Assembly (NCBI RefSeq): GCF_028330965.1
Contig: NZ_JAQMUB010000080.1
Location: 25,382 to 89,381, forward strand
Direction of reading: 5' to 3'
DNA length: 64,000 nt
Source of the DNA: Oscillatoria sp. CS-180
GTDB lineage: Bacteria; Cyanobacteriota; Cyanobacteriia; Phormidesmidales; Phormidesmidaceae
Shown: one piece after another, positions 36,212-45,818 of the stretch
Layout: each line of letters starts with the position of its first letter
How positions within the stretch are numbered: position 1 is the stretch's first letter
Translations under genes and position numbers: made by a program
The notes under the pieces: generated by a model
Seen by the model: the letters and a program-made list of their open reading frames with translations, nothing else
Told to the model about the DNA's origin: nothing
Databases searched by the model: none

Positions 36212-38368
36212 TTACTCTTTGACGATTTGGCTGAAGTCAGCTAGCACTCTGGCGTGATTCCGCAGTAACCCCAAAAGATTCAGTCGATTTTGCTTAATTG
36301 CAGGATCCTTGTCCATCACTAGAACGCTCTCGGGACCATCGAAGAATCGGCTGACAACTGGAGCGGCTGCCTCTAGTCCTGTGACTAATCGTTGGTAGTC
36401 GCGATCTTGTTGAGCTGCCTTGGTTTCTGGCAATAAAGCTTGCAGAGCCTCTAGGAACGCCCGTTCAGAGTCTTGTTGAAAGCGATCGGGATCAACCACT
36501 TTTACCGGATCAAGCGTGCGGGTGTCCAAATCACCCTGCGCGGCAAGACGCGAAGCGCGATTCACTGTTTCATAGATGCGCTCAAGGATACCGTTTTGGC
36601 GAATGTGCTGTAGAAAGGTTGCGCGATCGCGGACATCTAGCAAATCCATGAGTGCCCGTTGAGCATAATCGGGATCGTTTTCACCAACTACTGCATTGAC
36701 TAAATCGTAATCCACAGTCAGGTCATCTTGGAGCAAAGTCTGTATTCGCTGCAGGAAAAACTCCTGTAGCTGAGACCGCAGAGGCTCTGGACTGTCGACC
36801 GCCAGCGCTGAGTTTTCCACAAAAGCCGCGACAATTTGGTCTAGCAATGCCTGTAGATCAATTTCCATATTGGCGTCCCAAGCAACCGTGACAATCGCAT
36901 TAGCAGCCCGTCTTAGAGCGAAGGGGTCTGACGAGCCAGAGGGCAACATCCCTAAACTGAAAATGCCGACTAGGGTGTCTAGCCGATCTGCCAGGCCTAA
37001 AACCTGACCTAATAGGCTCTTAGGCAGCTTGTCATTCGCTCCACGCGGCAGATAATGCTCAGATATTGCAACGGCCACCGCATCGGGTTCACCACTATGA
37101 CGGGCATACTTCTCACCCATCACGCCTTGAAGTTCCGGGAATTCGCCTACCATCTGTGTGACTAAGTCAGCCTTACAGAGATAGGCAGCCCGCTGAAGCT
37201 GCTGGCTCTCTGCTTCACTGAAATTGAGCTGAGTTGCAATTAGGGCGGCGATTGCCTGAATGCGTTTCACTTTCGCTCCCATTGAGCCAAGCCGTTCTTC
37301 AAATGTGACTGCATCCAGCTTGGCGACGAAAGAGTTCAACGGAACGGCGCGATCAGCATCGAAGAAAAACTTGCCGTCTGACAGACGTGCTCGAATAACG
37401 CGACCGTTACCCTCTGCGATCAGAGTAGATTTTGATGGATCGCCGTTAGAGACAGTCACAAAGAACGGTAAGAGCTGATTGGCCTGAGTTGGGTGGAGAA
37501 CAGGAAAATACCGCTGGTGACTCTCCATCTCCATGACAGCGACTTCAGACGGCAATTCTAGAAACTCAGGCTCGAACTGGCCGACAACCGCAGTTGGCCA
37601 TTCCACCAAGTTAGCAACTTCACTCAGCAAATCCGCATCAATTCTGGCAGCCCCATCAACGGATTGGGCTGCCTGTTGAACTGCTTTTTGGATTTGGGTT
37701 TGGCGCTGCTCAACACTGACCTCCACAAAGGCATTGCGTAGCTTCGTCGCGTATTCGTCAGCATGGTTCAAAACAAGGGTCTCAGGGTGCAGGACTCGAT
37801 GCCCTTGGGACGTGCGATCGCTCATGCATTGCTCAGAACCATTCTCTAACGTCAGTGGAATCAGCTGGTCGTCCAGAAGAGTTACCAGCCAGCGAATGGG
37901 TCGAGGAAATTTCAGGTCGCCATCGCCCCAACGCATGAATCGCTTGCCTTCCAGATTAAGGATCCACTCAGGTATCCAGTCCCGGAGTAACTCCGCTGCT
38001 GCCCGACCAGGAATTTTATGCTGGACGTAAACAAAGGCACCTTTGTCAGTTTCTCGAATTTCTAGGTCTTCAACCGTCACGTTTTTAGATCGCGCAAAGC
38101 CCTCTGCGGCTTTAGTCGGCTTACCGTCTTTGAAGGCGGCTTGGACAGGAGGACCTTTCGCCTCTTCTTCTCGATCAGGCTGTTTTTCAGGAAGCTCAAG
38201 TAATAGCAGGGCCAACCTCCGAGGGGTGCCATAATATTCAATTGCCCCTGGTGTCAGAAAAGCCTCTGCGAGTTGGGCCGGAATATGTTCGCGCCATTGC
38301 GCCAACGCTTCGCTCACGAAACTTGCAGGGAGTTCTTCGGTTCCCACTTCTAATAAAAACGTTGCCAT
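36212..38368 (-). CDS. glyS: Glycyl-tRNA synthetase beta subunit
   Basis: The 718-residue length is normal. It opens [18 protein letters not shown] and has [19 protein letters not shown], then [12 protein letters not shown] and [17 protein letters not shown], all hallmarks of GlyS. With the alpha subunit (GlyQ, not in this window) it charges tRNA-Gly. The alpha and beta genes are unlinked here, as often in cyanobacteria. The C-terminal anticodon-binding part is complete. Confidence 0.98.
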   Translation of the reverse strand: MATFLLEVGTEELPASFVSEALAQWREHIPAQLAEAFLTPGAIEYYGTPRRLALLLLELPEKQPDREEEAKGPPVQAAFKDGKPTKAAEGFARSKNVTVEDLEIRETDKGAFVYVQHKIPGRAAAELLRDWIPEWILNLEGKRFMRWGDGDLKFPRPIRWLVTLLDDQLIPLTLENGSEQCMSDRTSQGHRVLHPETLVLNHADEYATKLRNAFVEVSVEQRQTQIQKAVQQAAQSVDGAARIDADLLSEVANLVEWPTAVVGQFEPEFLELPSEVAVMEMESHQRYFPVLHPTQANQLLPFFVTVSNGDPSKSTLIAEGNGRVIRARLSDGKFFFDADRAVPLNSFVAKLDAVTFEERLGSMGAKVKRIQAIAALIATQLNFSEAESQQLQRAAYLCKADLVTQMVGEFPELQGVMGEKYARHSGEPDAVAVAISEHYLPRGANDKLPKSLLGQVLGLADRLDTLVGIFSLGMLPSGSSDPFALRRAANAIVTVAWDANMEIDLQALLDQIVAAFVENSALAVDSPEPLRSQLQEFFLQRIQTLLQDDLTVDYDLVNAVVGENDPDYAQRALMDLLDVRDRATFLQHIRQNGILERIYETVNRASRLAAQGDLDTRTLDPVKVVDPDRFQQDSERAFLEALQALLPETKAAQQDRDYQRLVTGLEAAAPVVSRFFDGPESVLVMDKDPAIKQNRLNLLGLLRNHARVLADFSQIVKE

Positions 38369-38495
38369 AGCGTCAATGTCGTCTTTCTGCCGTTAGGGCC
38401 AGTGATGTCTATTAAGCGGCTAAAGTCGGCCCATCATCCCGGATCAGCCTCACCTAGTGTATCGCGATGGTGGAGATATAGCCGTTGCCAGTTCT

Positions 38496-38545
38496 ATTGA
38501 GACAAGACGACGAGCCATCCGGCTATGTGCTCAACACCTAGGTGC
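38496..38545 (+). repeat. Dispersed intergenic repeat, copy B
   Basis: The copy contains GAGACAAGACGACGAGCCAT and CCGGCTATGTGCTCAACACC, upstream of glyS and after the cyclase gene's 3' end. It matches copy A (23405) in direct orientation and copy C (57588) inverted. Confidence 0.5.
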
Positions 38546-38588
38546 TACTGGATGCACTAGCCCAAGGGGACTAAGGCTATAACTTTGC

Positions 38589-39863
38589 TCAATACCGCCC
38601 TACCAGATAGTAAGTTTTCATGAGCCCTTTTCCCTTAACCATGACCTGTTGAGCAGGCTCAAACTGAAAATGGGTCTGTAATCTGTTGTAGGTCGCTTCT
38701 GTGACTTGAATCTTGCCGGGTTTACCCTGAGATTCCATACGGCTGGCGACATTGACTGTATCGCCCCAAAGGTCATAGCTGAACTTTTTGATACCAATGA
38801 CACCCGCGACAACCATGCCAACGTTGATGCCAATGCGGAGCTGAAGCGATTGGTTCTCCCCTCGTTCGAACGTTTGAATGAGGGTTTGCATCTCAAGGGC
38901 CATGTTAGCGATCGCTGCAGTATGGTTTTCATGATCCACAGGCACGCCACCTACAACCATGTAAGCATCACCAATGGTCTTGATCTTCTCTAGCTGATAT
39001 TTATTTGCCAATTGGTCAAAGGCTGAAAAGATTTGGTTAAGCAGGTTGACCAGTTCTAGAGGGCTGCGCTGGGCTGCTAACGGTGTAAAGTCAACGATAT
39101 CGGCAAACATCACAGTGGCTTCCTCAAATCGTTCTGCTAAGGAGCCTTGAAACTGCTTCAGCTGGCACACGATCGCTTCGGGCAAAATATTCAACAACAG
39201 CTGTTCCGATTTTTGCTGTTCTTGGCGAAGGGCCTGTTCAATTTGATGTCGTTCGCAAATTTCCTTTTGGAGATGAATATTGTGTTCGCGTAGATGGATG
39301 GCTTGCTGGCGAAGCGTTTTCTGCAAATTTGTGAGTAAAGATAGATTTTCTCGTCCGGGCAGTCGCTGTCGAGCATACTGCTGTATCCGCTGTTGGGTTT
39401 GCCTCAGTGACACATGTAGCTTGATGCGAGCGAATACCTCCTCTGGACAAACGGGTTTCTGGATAAAGTCCACACCGCCGACTTCAAATGCTCGTAGGCG
39501 ATCGCCCTTTTCTTGTCCTTCCCCTACAAAAATGACTGGAATACGACTCGTTTGAGGCAACTGCTTCAGTTTCTGACACAGCTCAAAACTGCTTTCAATG
39601 TCGCTGTCGTGTTCTAAAGACGTTTCTAACAAAATTAGATCTATCGTATGCCTCAGTAACGGCCATGCATCCCGAGTGGAACCTACAGTGAAGACTGTGC
39701 AGCCAGACTGAGTTAAAGCTTGCACCAAGAACAGCTGAGACTGTCCCTGCGGGTCAATGAGGAGTAAATTGAGGCTCGTATCTGTTACGTGTTGAGCCGC
39801 TGATGTTGTGGCTGCTACCCAAGCATCTTCACCGGACATATGTTTAGCTTTCATCTCATTCAT
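38589..39863 (-). CDS. Class III adenylate cyclase with a degenerate N-terminal receiver
   Basis: 424 residues. A receiver-like domain (about 30-150) keeps the switch lysine (DFIQKPV), but the phosphoacceptor is Glu (E80 in LILLETSL) and only one acidic-pocket Asp remains (D37). A helical linker leads to a class III cyclase domain (about 235-420). Metal ligands are present in FADIVDFT and GDAYMVVGG. The substrate-specifying residues are Lys (EKIKTIGD) and Asp (DLWGDTVN), and the NVASRM motif is intact, so ATP to cAMP is expected. Glu may mimic a phosphorylated state and keep the cyclase on; that is inference. Starts at Met1, Met4 or Met9 are all possible. Confidence 0.92.
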   Translation of the reverse strand: MNEMKAKHMSGEDAWVAATTSAAQHVTDTSLNLLLIDPQGQSQLFLVQALTQSGCTVFTVGSTRDAWPLLRHTIDLILLETSLEHDSDIESSFELCQKLKQLPQTSRIPVIFVGEGQEKGDRLRAFEVGGVDFIQKPVCPEEVFARIKLHVSLRQTQQRIQQYARQRLPGRENLSLLTNLQKTLRQQAIHLREHNIHLQKEICERHQIEQALRQEQQKSEQLLLNILPEAIVCQLKQFQGSLAERFEEATVMFADIVDFTPLAAQRSPLELVNLLNQIFSAFDQLANKYQLEKIKTIGDAYMVVGGVPVDHENHTAAIANMALEMQTLIQTFERGENQSLQLRIGINVGMVVAGVIGIKKFSYDLWGDTVNVASRMESQGKPGKIQVTEATYNRLQTHFQFEPAQQVMVKGKGLMKTYYLVGRY

Positions 39864-40316
39864 AGATTCAGACGATGATGCAACTTAGCGGTGCGATTTA
39901 GATGTAGGTGCAGCCAACATAGCCGGAACGGTCGAGAACGTGAATTCAAGCCTAGACAAGGGATTATGCATCCGTCTACGTTTGGCTATAGCTCAGATAG
40001 AAGCAAGAAAATAGAAGTCGGTAGAAGCGCTGGCACATTTTATAGAATCGAGAATTTCTCTGGACTGAAGTTTGTCAAAATTGACCATCCTAACAAGCCG
40101 AGAAATGTATAGGTATTGCGTATGGGGCAGGTACTTGTCAGTGTTCCCAGATGTGGTCTGCCACTGAAGATTAGATGTGTCCACAAGGCTAAGAATCTTT
40201 GACAGCTCACCTGGACCAAAACCAACGCAACTTATGCAAATGTGCTATGTGGCTGCTTTGGCTAGCGTAAGGCACTACCTGGGGGGATTCTGCATAACTC
40301 CCAACTATTAGCTTCG
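39864..40316. other. Intergenic stretch, nothing supported
   Basis: Short frames on both strands (for example 39891-40112) lack recognisable features. No hairpin or RNA gene stands out. It contains the upstream region of the cyclase gene and the 3' flank of the DUF1350 gene. Confidence 0.4.
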
Positions 40317-41132
40317 CTATCTACGCGGCTGCGATCGCTGAGCTGCAAGAGGGTTTAGCCACATCAAAATAATGTCTTGGAGCTGTCTGAGGTCGCGGGT
40401 AAACTCCTGTTTGACAAATTGACCGATTGCGTCGAAGGCGCTGAAATTAGTTCCAGGCTGCCAAGGAATGTCTTGTGCCATTGGCGTTGTGTGAGTTCCC
40501 GGCAAAATTTGTACGCTGGTCAACTTAGGGAAGTGCCGCATGAGTACGTCATGGAGAGGACGTGTTTGATCAATATCGTCTTTGCGAAACTTGACCAATA
40601 GGTTGCGCTCCACCGGATAGTAACGATCAATCAGGTCAAATGTCTCTTCGGGTGATGGTACAAATTCCATTCTGTTCATAGAGGCCAAAGTTGGAGAAAC
40701 CGCCATGACTTGCTCTAGGAAAGGAATAGACCGCCGTGCAGAGTAGTTATTGAAAGCCATAAAAATATTGCCCTGCCGCTCAACCTCATACAGGCTATTG
40801 ATGAGCAAATGGACTTTGCAGCCCATGCTGTGACCAAGCCCATAAATCGGTAGGCGCTTGAGCGTTACTCTACTTTCCAAGTAGTAGAGTGCTTGATCGA
40901 GAGCAACGAGCACCTCTTGAGCGATCGCCCGATGGTCAAACGTATTGATAAAAGGAGTTGCAATGATGAGATAGCCTCGTTTACCAAGCGCCTCTAGCAA
41001 AGGCTTATAGGTAATGTTCGGAGCGGCTGCTACAAATGCGCCACCTAAAAAGTGAATGATTGCTGTCGGCTGAGGTGGAATCCATAACCAGTTACCCGAC
41101 ACCTCACGCCATTCCATCGCACTTTCTCCCAA
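40317..41132 (-). CDS. DUF1350 family alpha/beta-hydrolase-like protein
   Basis: The 271-residue protein has the DUF1350 pattern: IHFLGGAFVAAAPNITYKPLL, then the nucleophile-elbow-like GLGHSMGCKVH, then FMAFNNYSARRSIPF and LPGTHTTPM. The family occurs in cyanobacteria and plastids. GHSMG suggests hydrolase activity (Ser nucleophile), with the His of GTHTTP a candidate for the triad. Its substrate is not known to me. No membrane segment is present. It precedes the tRNA-Val gene on the opposite strand. Confidence 0.9.
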   Translation of the reverse strand: MGESAMEWREVSGNWLWIPPQPTAIIHFLGGAFVAAAPNITYKPLLEALGKRGYLIIATPFINTFDHRAIAQEVLVALDQALYYLESRVTLKRLPIYGLGHSMGCKVHLLINSLYEVERQGNIFMAFNNYSARRSIPFLEQVMAVSPTLASMNRMEFVPSPEETFDLIDRYYPVERNLLVKFRKDDIDQTRPLHDVLMRHFPKLTSVQILPGTHTTPMAQDIPWQPGTNFSAFDAIGQFVKQEFTRDLRQLQDIILMWLNPLAAQRSQPRR

Positions 41133-41347
41133 CCAACCTCTTTTCTAGTGTTACTCAAAATTCGAAACTCTGTCGGAACGAGGAGGACGTTTCTCCACAC
41201 AACATCCGTACCCCGCTCATAGTTACAGTCCGAAACCTGGCTTTCCCCACACTTCCTAAAATCCAGTGATATGGATGAAGGAGTTGACTGGAGCAGCGAT
41301 CGTTATTGCAACAAGTCGGTTGGCCATGATAGCCTATGTGTCTACAA

Positions 41348-41421
41348 GGACGTATAGCTCAGTTGGTTAGAGCACCACGTTGACATCGTGGGGGTCACTG
41401 GTTCGAGTCCAGTTACGTCCA
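41348..41421 (+). tRNA. trnV-GAC: tRNA-Val (anticodon GAC)
   Basis: The 74-base cloverleaf has a 7-bp acceptor stem, GGACGTA (41348-41354) with TACGTCC (41414-41420), and discriminator A. The D-arm reads AGCTCAGTTGGTTAGAGC. The anticodon arm CCACG-TTGACAT-CGTGG carries GAC, and the T-arm contains GGTTCGAGTCC. CCA is not encoded. A damaged partial copy lies 1.7 kb downstream. Confidence 0.97.
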
Positions 41422-41463
41422 TTTCCTGAAATATAAAGGTTTCAGCAATCCTGAAATTTTGGT

Positions 41464-41613
41464 TTAGCAAGCAGTTTTGGTCCAAAGAGCATATCTGCTT
41501 ACCGACTTTTTCCCAAATCCAAAGGTTTTCAGGGGTCTTTGGGGCAATATTTCGGGCAACAACGGTTCGAGGATTTGCCATTCGGCATCGGTCAGACTAC
41601 TGGAATAAGCCAT
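41464..41613 (-). pseudogene. IS5-family-type transposase, N-terminal remnant
   Basis: Reading left from ATG 41613, the frame gives MAYSSSLTDAEWQILEPLLP, the familiar opening of IS5-type transposases. After about 30 residues it departs from the family and stops at 41464 (49 residues). The DDE catalytic region is absent and no terminal repeats are visible. It is a dead fragment lying directly behind the tRNA-Val gene, inside the decayed island. Confidence 0.75.
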
Positions 41614-41675
41614 TAATATCTAGCTGTGGACACACCTCTGGTTTTCCGCATCAATTGAAAGGTCTCAAATGAGCT

Positions 41676-41993
41676 CTATATCGGGATTTCCTGATAATCA
41701 CTGGGTTGAATCGCATCAGCAGCTGCTTGAATGTGACTGGTCTGCTGCCTGATGCGAGGCCATGACGTAGACATCAAAACGATAATGGCAATTTGGCGCA
41801 TGGCTAAATTTTGCTGGTAACGCAGATTGCGATCAGTTGTGATCAAAGGCTCATAACCCTCTTGCTCAGCCATTGTTAACAAATCACCGTTCGACAGTTC
41901 TGACCAACTGCACTCATAAGCAGTATCGATTGTGTGCCCTGATCAGTAACGACGCAGTGGTACGGGTGTGCCTCGATCGAACAAAATCTTCAT
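41676..41993 (-). pseudogene. DUF5615 PIN-like toxin gene interrupted by an in-frame TGA
   Basis: From ATG 41993 the frame reads MKILFDRGTPVPLRRY, then TGA at 41945-41943, then continues without shift as SGHTIDTAYECSWSELSNGD...LITTDRNLRYQQNL to 41676. The whole matches the PIN-like DUF5615 family (about 105 residues), with the family's TTDxNLxYQQNL motif kept. The family usually has Leu at the stop position; TTA to TGA is one change. The ATG overlaps the DUF433 stop (TAATG), the arrangement of an antitoxin-toxin pair. The toxin should be inactive unless the stop is read through or an internal ATG (LLTMAEQ) is used. Confidence 0.82.
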
Positions 41994-42217
41994 TAACTAG
42001 CGGCTTGCTCTAATGCTGCTAGTTCGTAATCCAAAAGCGCTTCTACTTGCGATCGCGTTACCCCTGGAAACCATTCCAGAAATTGGTCAACTGAAGCTCC
42101 ATCCTTGAGATTTTCAAAGAAAGCAGATACCGGAACGCGCGTCCCCTTAAAGACCCATGCACCACTCACCTTGTTGGGGTGGCGTTCTAACATATCCAAA
42201 GCTTTAGAATTTTCCAT
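41993..42217 (-). CDS. DUF433 family antitoxin-like protein
   Basis: The 74-residue protein has the DUF433 pattern: HPNKVSGAWVFKGTRVPVSA, then LKDGASVDQFLEWFPGVT and VEALLDYELAAL. The family is helix-turn-helix-like and commonly encoded just before DUF5615 PIN-like toxins, where it acts as antitoxin and probably autorepressor. Its stop overlaps the toxin's ATG by one base. The toxin gene carries an in-frame stop, so this may be an orphan antitoxin. AAGGGGAAG lies upstream of ATG 42217 as a ribosome site. Confidence 0.88.
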   Translation of the reverse strand: MENSKALDMLERHPNKVSGAWVFKGTRVPVSAFFENLKDGASVDQFLEWFPGVTRSQVEALLDYELAALEQAAS

Positions 42218-42291
42218 TAACTTCCCCTTTTTGAATCTCTATCGCTCCCTACTTCCCCAAACTTAGAATTGAACATCAGTGAGTGTCCCTG

Positions 42292-42666
42292 CTAGCGAAA
42301 TAAAACGGTTGCCTGAGCCTTACGGAGCATGAAGCGATCAGTCTCTTTTCTCAGAGTGCTAGCTCGGCTTTGTCGATCTCTATTAGGCTCGCATTTTGAT
42401 CGCGTTCTAGAAGCTCGTCATAGCGTTCTAACTCGGCTTCTGTTTTTTGCACTCCGGGCAATTTGCCGCAATGCCCCATCAACCACATGGGCCAATACCG
42501 CTAAATTTGGTTGGAATTCTGGTGGTGCACCATCCCAAGCAGGAGGGCTGCCAACCTGAAGCACCCGCAGGATGATTTCGTTGAGGGGCTTCTGAGTGAT
42601 CTCGGCAGTGTTGAGTAGCCGTATATGGATGTGCTCTGGAATTTCAAAGGTAATCGTGGCTGCCAT
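42292..42666 (-). pseudogene. Frameshifted cyanobacterial accessory gene (antitoxin-like N-terminus)
   Basis: The frame opens MAATITFEIPEHIHIRLLNT and follows a protein type I recall from cyanobacteria up to ALRQIARSAK. After a run of six A's (plus-strand T's 42443-42448) it shifts and stops at 42418. Removing one A restores TEAELERYDELLERDQNASL; a second shift near 42358 restores LRKETDRFMLRKAQATVLF, ending at a TAG near 42292. Both pieces match the expected C-terminal half, so this is one gene broken by two indels. The family's function is unknown to me; the N-terminus looks like an antitoxin-type strand-helix. Confidence 0.7.
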
Positions 42667-43337
42667 AAGGAGTCTTGTTTTAACTCAAGCAGTGAGCCTG
42701 ACAACACAGCATTTTCTAGGCTTCGTTGCTGAAGGTTCTAGAGAAATACCTTCGTGCGTTGTTGCTTAATCATAAGGTAAATAGCTCAAAGACCGTTTGA
42801 GTGCAAATTGGCTTCGATTAGCCGTGAAGATTTTCAACAACGCTATCAGAAGTCTGTACATCGCCCCTGTTCTGAGGACTGAGCAACCTACAGACCTAAA
42901 ACTTATACCGTGAAGGTTTTTTGGCAACCTGTAGGACTTCCGAGAAATTTGCAGGACGGCGTGTCGACTTCAAATCTATGTGGTGATGAACTTCTAGGAA
43001 TGTGTAGGTTCTTTCGTACACTCAGGAAAGCTACGACTTTAAGGCGAATTTTTACAGTGCTAAAACGGCTGCGGAATGGGTGCGCCGCAAAATTTTGGAT
43101 TGACAGAAATCTGGATCTATGGACGCTTCAGGTGCCTAGATATTCACGTTGACATCGTGGAGGGTCACAAGTTCGAGTCTAGGTACGTCCTTTGTACGTA
43201 GAGTCAAGAATCAGAATGCGTTTCTTTCTTGCTTAGATTAGGGAGTGGGATTCTTAATTGTCCAACTGTGTTGGCTACAGTTACTTCTCAAAGCTCTACT
43301 CAAGAAAACACCTTGGTTAATCCATTCACTCATCGTC
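42667..43337. other. Intergenic stretch containing a damaged tRNA-Val copy
   Basis: The frame at 42910-43152 has no recognisable features. The only supported element is the tRNA-Val remnant at its right side. The 3' end of the SGNH hydrolase gene follows at 43338. Confidence 0.5.
43121..43190 (+). pseudogene. Damaged tRNA-Val copy (3' two-thirds recognisable)
   Basis: Bases 43145-43190 align with 41376-41420 of the intact tRNA-Val with one extra A and four mismatches (about 41 of 46 match). They include the anticodon loop with GAC, GTTCGAGTC of the T-arm and the ACGTCC acceptor strand. Upstream, only GGACG at 43121 recalls the 5' end; the D-arm is lost. It is either an old attachment-site duplication or a decayed second tRNA gene. 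Confidence 0.75.
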
Positions 43338-44171
43338 CTATTCTTCAAATTCAGAGGCTAACAACAGCGCGATCGCAGTACGCCAGACCAGATAGCCTCG
43401 CTCGTTGAGGTGTACACCGTCGGTGGTTAGGTCAGGACGGAGAGCACCTTCACCATTGGCGAACAGGGGGTATAGATCGAGGTAATGGACGTTTTGTTCC
43501 GCCGCAACCTTTTCCAGGGCTACATTCACAGCCTGAATGCGATTATTGGGAAGCTGTAAGAGGCGATCGCGCCCTTCCCAAGTGGCATTTTCAGCGCCGT
43601 GGGGCAGGATAGACTGCACCACAATATCGGCATTGGGATGTCGTTTCTTCAAATAGCGAACTGTTTCCTGGATATTCTGAGTCACTTGACTTTCAGGCTT
43701 GCCAGCAATCAAGTCGTTGATGCCAATCATCAGAAAGATGCTTTCAATATTGGAGTCATCAAGCGAGTCCAATCGTCTGAGCAGCATGTTGGACTGCTCG
43801 CCGGATATTGCCTGATTAATCCAAGTACGACGACCTGGTAAGAGATTGTTTGGAAACCAAAGGCTAATGGAATCACCTAGCAGAACTGTCAACCGAGGCG
43901 CGTTTCGAGTTGCTCTGGCCTCTTCTTGCAGAAGTGTGACCCACTGTTGGTAATCGAGGTAGTGGCGATCGCCCAACTCAGGAACAAAACCGACAGCTGA
44001 TCCTGCTGAGGAAACTGAAGCATTCGCTTGAGGTAAAACGGAGTTGCTTTGCTCAGAAGAGGATGAGTTATCGCGCAGGCTAAACACAACCGCCACAAAC
44101 AGCAAGCCGTTCATCGCTAGCGACAGCAGCATCCAATTGGGAACCTTTCGTAACCGTTCCAGCACTGTCAT
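43338..44171 (-). CDS. SGNH/GDSL hydrolase, membrane-anchored or exported
   Basis: The 277-residue protein starts with a hydrophobic segment (WMLLSLAMNGLLFVAVVFSL, about 13-32), then a Ser/Asn-rich linker, then an SGNH domain. Block I is LLGDSISLW, block II has NQAISGEQS, block III is IGINDLI, and block V is DGVHLNERG, supplying Ser, Gly, Asn and the Asp/His pair. Enzymes of this type are esterases acting on acyl or acetyl groups, often on envelope polysaccharides. The substrate is not evident. The signal-anchor places the domain outside the cytoplasm. Confidence 0.92.
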   Translation of the reverse strand: MTVLERLRKVPNWMLLSLAMNGLLFVAVVFSLRDNSSSSEQSNSVLPQANASVSSAGSAVGFVPELGDRHYLDYQQWVTLLQEEARATRNAPRLTVLLGDSISLWFPNNLLPGRRTWINQAISGEQSNMLLRRLDSLDDSNIESIFLMIGINDLIAGKPESQVTQNIQETVRYLKKRHPNADIVVQSILPHGAENATWEGRDRLLQLPNNRIQAVNVALEKVAAEQNVHYLDLYPLFANGEGALRPDLTTDGVHLNERGYLVWRTAIALLLASEFEE

Positions 44172-44282
44172 GAAAAGGAAAACATGCAGAATGGGTCAAA
44201 TTGTATCAAGGTGTTCCAGACAGCGCTGTAGTTATCGATCAATCCTATGCATAAATCGACTGCTATATCATCTGGAAGCTTT

Positions 44283-45374
44283 CTACACATTGAAGCGAAA
44301 GAGCATAACATCTCCTTCGCTGACTACGTAATCTTTACCTTCACTTCGCACTAGCCCCTTCTCTTTCGCGTTGTTCATGGATCCAAGTTCGACTAGATCT
44401 TTGTAAGCAACGGTCTCAGCCCGGATGAAACCCCGTTCAAAATCGCTGTGGATAACGCCTGCCGCTTGAGGGGCTACCATGCCAGTGGTAATCGTCCAGG
44501 CACGGGTTTCCTTGGGGCCTGTTGTGAAATAAGTGCGTAGTCCCAGGAGATCATAGGTGGCGCGAATTAGGGATTGTAAACCGCCTTCTTCAACACCCAG
44601 AGACTCCAAAAAATCAATCCGCTCCTCTTCAGAGAGTTCAATGAGTTCAGATTCCACCTGAGCCGATATGATGACAACCTCAGCTCCTTCTGTAGCCGCG
44701 ATCGCTCTCACTTTATCTACGTAGTCATTCCCATTGGCTAAGTCATCTTCGTTGACGTTGGCCGCATAAATGACAGGCTTGCGAGTCAATAGCCCTAGTG
44801 GTTTGATAAGGAGTTCTTCCTCGGTAGATAATTCCACTGTCCGAGCTGTTTTCCCTTCATTCAGTACAGGCAAAAGTTTTTCTAAAACATCAACTTCAGC
44901 CTGGATATCTTTTTCTTTCTTAGCCTGTTTACGTGCCCGTTCCAGCCGTTTCTCGACCTGAGCTAGATCCGACAGCGTGAGTTCAAGATTGATGATTTCA
45001 GCATCTCGTGCGGGATTGATAGAGCCAGAGACGTGTATGATGTCGTCGTTTTCAAAACAGCGCACCACGTGAACGATCGCATCAACCTCTCGAATATTGG
45101 CTAGGAACTGGTTACCCAAACCTTCACCTTTACTGGCGCCCTGCACTAAACCTGCAATATCGACAAATTCAACACGTGCTGGGATCACTTCTTTGGAGTC
45201 TGAAATTTCAGCTAAAACATTCAATCGGGGATCTGGTACCGCTACAACACCTACATTTGGCTCGATAGTACAGAATGGGAAATTGGCTGCCTGTGCCTTG
45301 GCATTGGCAACAACAGCATTGAAGAGCGTTGATTTTCCAACATTAGGGAGTCCAACAATTCCAGCTCTGAGCAT
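44283..45374 (-). CDS. ychF: YchF/Obg-like ATPase
   Basis: The 363-residue protein has G1 [15 protein letters not shown]3-type [17 protein letters not shown], and NVNE in place of NKxD, the change linked with ATP rather than GTP use. The C-terminal TGS domain ends [16 protein letters not shown] (here [19 protein letters not shown]). YchF binds ribosomes and affects translation and stress responses. Start and length are normal. Confidence 0.98.
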   Translation of the reverse strand: MLRAGIVGLPNVGKSTLFNAVVANAKAQAANFPFCTIEPNVGVVAVPDPRLNVLAEISDSKEVIPARVEFVDIAGLVQGASKGEGLGNQFLANIREVDAIVHVVRCFENDDIIHVSGSINPARDAEIINLELTLSDLAQVEKRLERARKQAKKEKDIQAEVDVLEKLLPVLNEGKTARTVELSTEEELLIKPLGLLTRKPVIYAANVNEDDLANGNDYVDKVRAIAATEGAEVVIISAQVESELIELSEEERIDFLESLGVEEGGLQSLIRATYDLLGLRTYFTTGPKETRAWTITTGMVAPQAAGVIHSDFERGFIRAETVAYKDLVELGSMNNAKEKGLVRSEGKDYVVSEGDVMLFRFNV

Positions 45375-45517
45375 AGCGATCGCGTCATCAGCATCAATAG
45401 ACCTTTACCAGCATAGTGGATGTCGTGAAGGGAGACGCCCGACCAGAACCATACAGATATAGCTGTAGGGGCTGTTTGAACGGTTTTAGGAAGATTTTGG
45501 AAATAAACAATTGACTG

Positions 45518-45736
45518 TCAACAGTCTTCCAAGGTTTCAATGAGGAGGTCTGCTTGTTTTTGACATGTCTGCAGAAAGTCTTCGCACTGGCGTATTTGTT
45601 GTACAGCGTTTTCAAATTCATTTAGCACAGCTGACAAGGGTAAGTCTCCTTGTTCCAATCGTGTTACTGTAGCTTCGATTTTCTCAATGGTTTCCTCATA
45701 GGACCAATCTTGAAATGTTTTAGTTGATCGGGTCAT
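45518..45736 (-). CDS. xseB: Exodeoxyribonuclease VII small subunit
   Basis: The 72-residue helical protein has the XseB pattern: WSYEETIEKIEATVTRLEQG, then LPLSAVLNEFENAVQQIRQC. It binds XseA several-fold to form exonuclease VII, which degrades single-stranded DNA from both ends. Its partner xseA lies 1 kb to the right on the same strand, separated by an Rpn-type gene on the opposite strand. xseB therefore probably has its own promoter. Confidence 0.93.
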   Translation of the reverse strand: MTRSTKTFQDWSYEETIEKIEATVTRLEQGDLPLSAVLNEFENAVQQIRQCEDFLQTCQKQADLLIETLEDC

Positions 45737-45818
45737 CAGGGTTAAAGCTCTTTTTGAAGGGCGGAATGGGACAACTAGTTTTTAGAAATGAGGGTTCATA
45801 TCACTATAGTGCGAAGCC

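Noticed and set aside
41342..41581. 79-codon minus-strand ORF across the tRNA-Val gene
   Set aside because: Its end is the antisense reading of the tRNA (MSTWCSNQLSYTSL), a well-known false ORF. The real relic here is the transposase fragment in another frame.
41943..41945. TGA in the toxin gene as a recoded selenocysteine codon
   Set aside because: The family has no Sec or Cys at this position, no SECIS-like hairpin is evident, and the neighbouring genes are decayed too.
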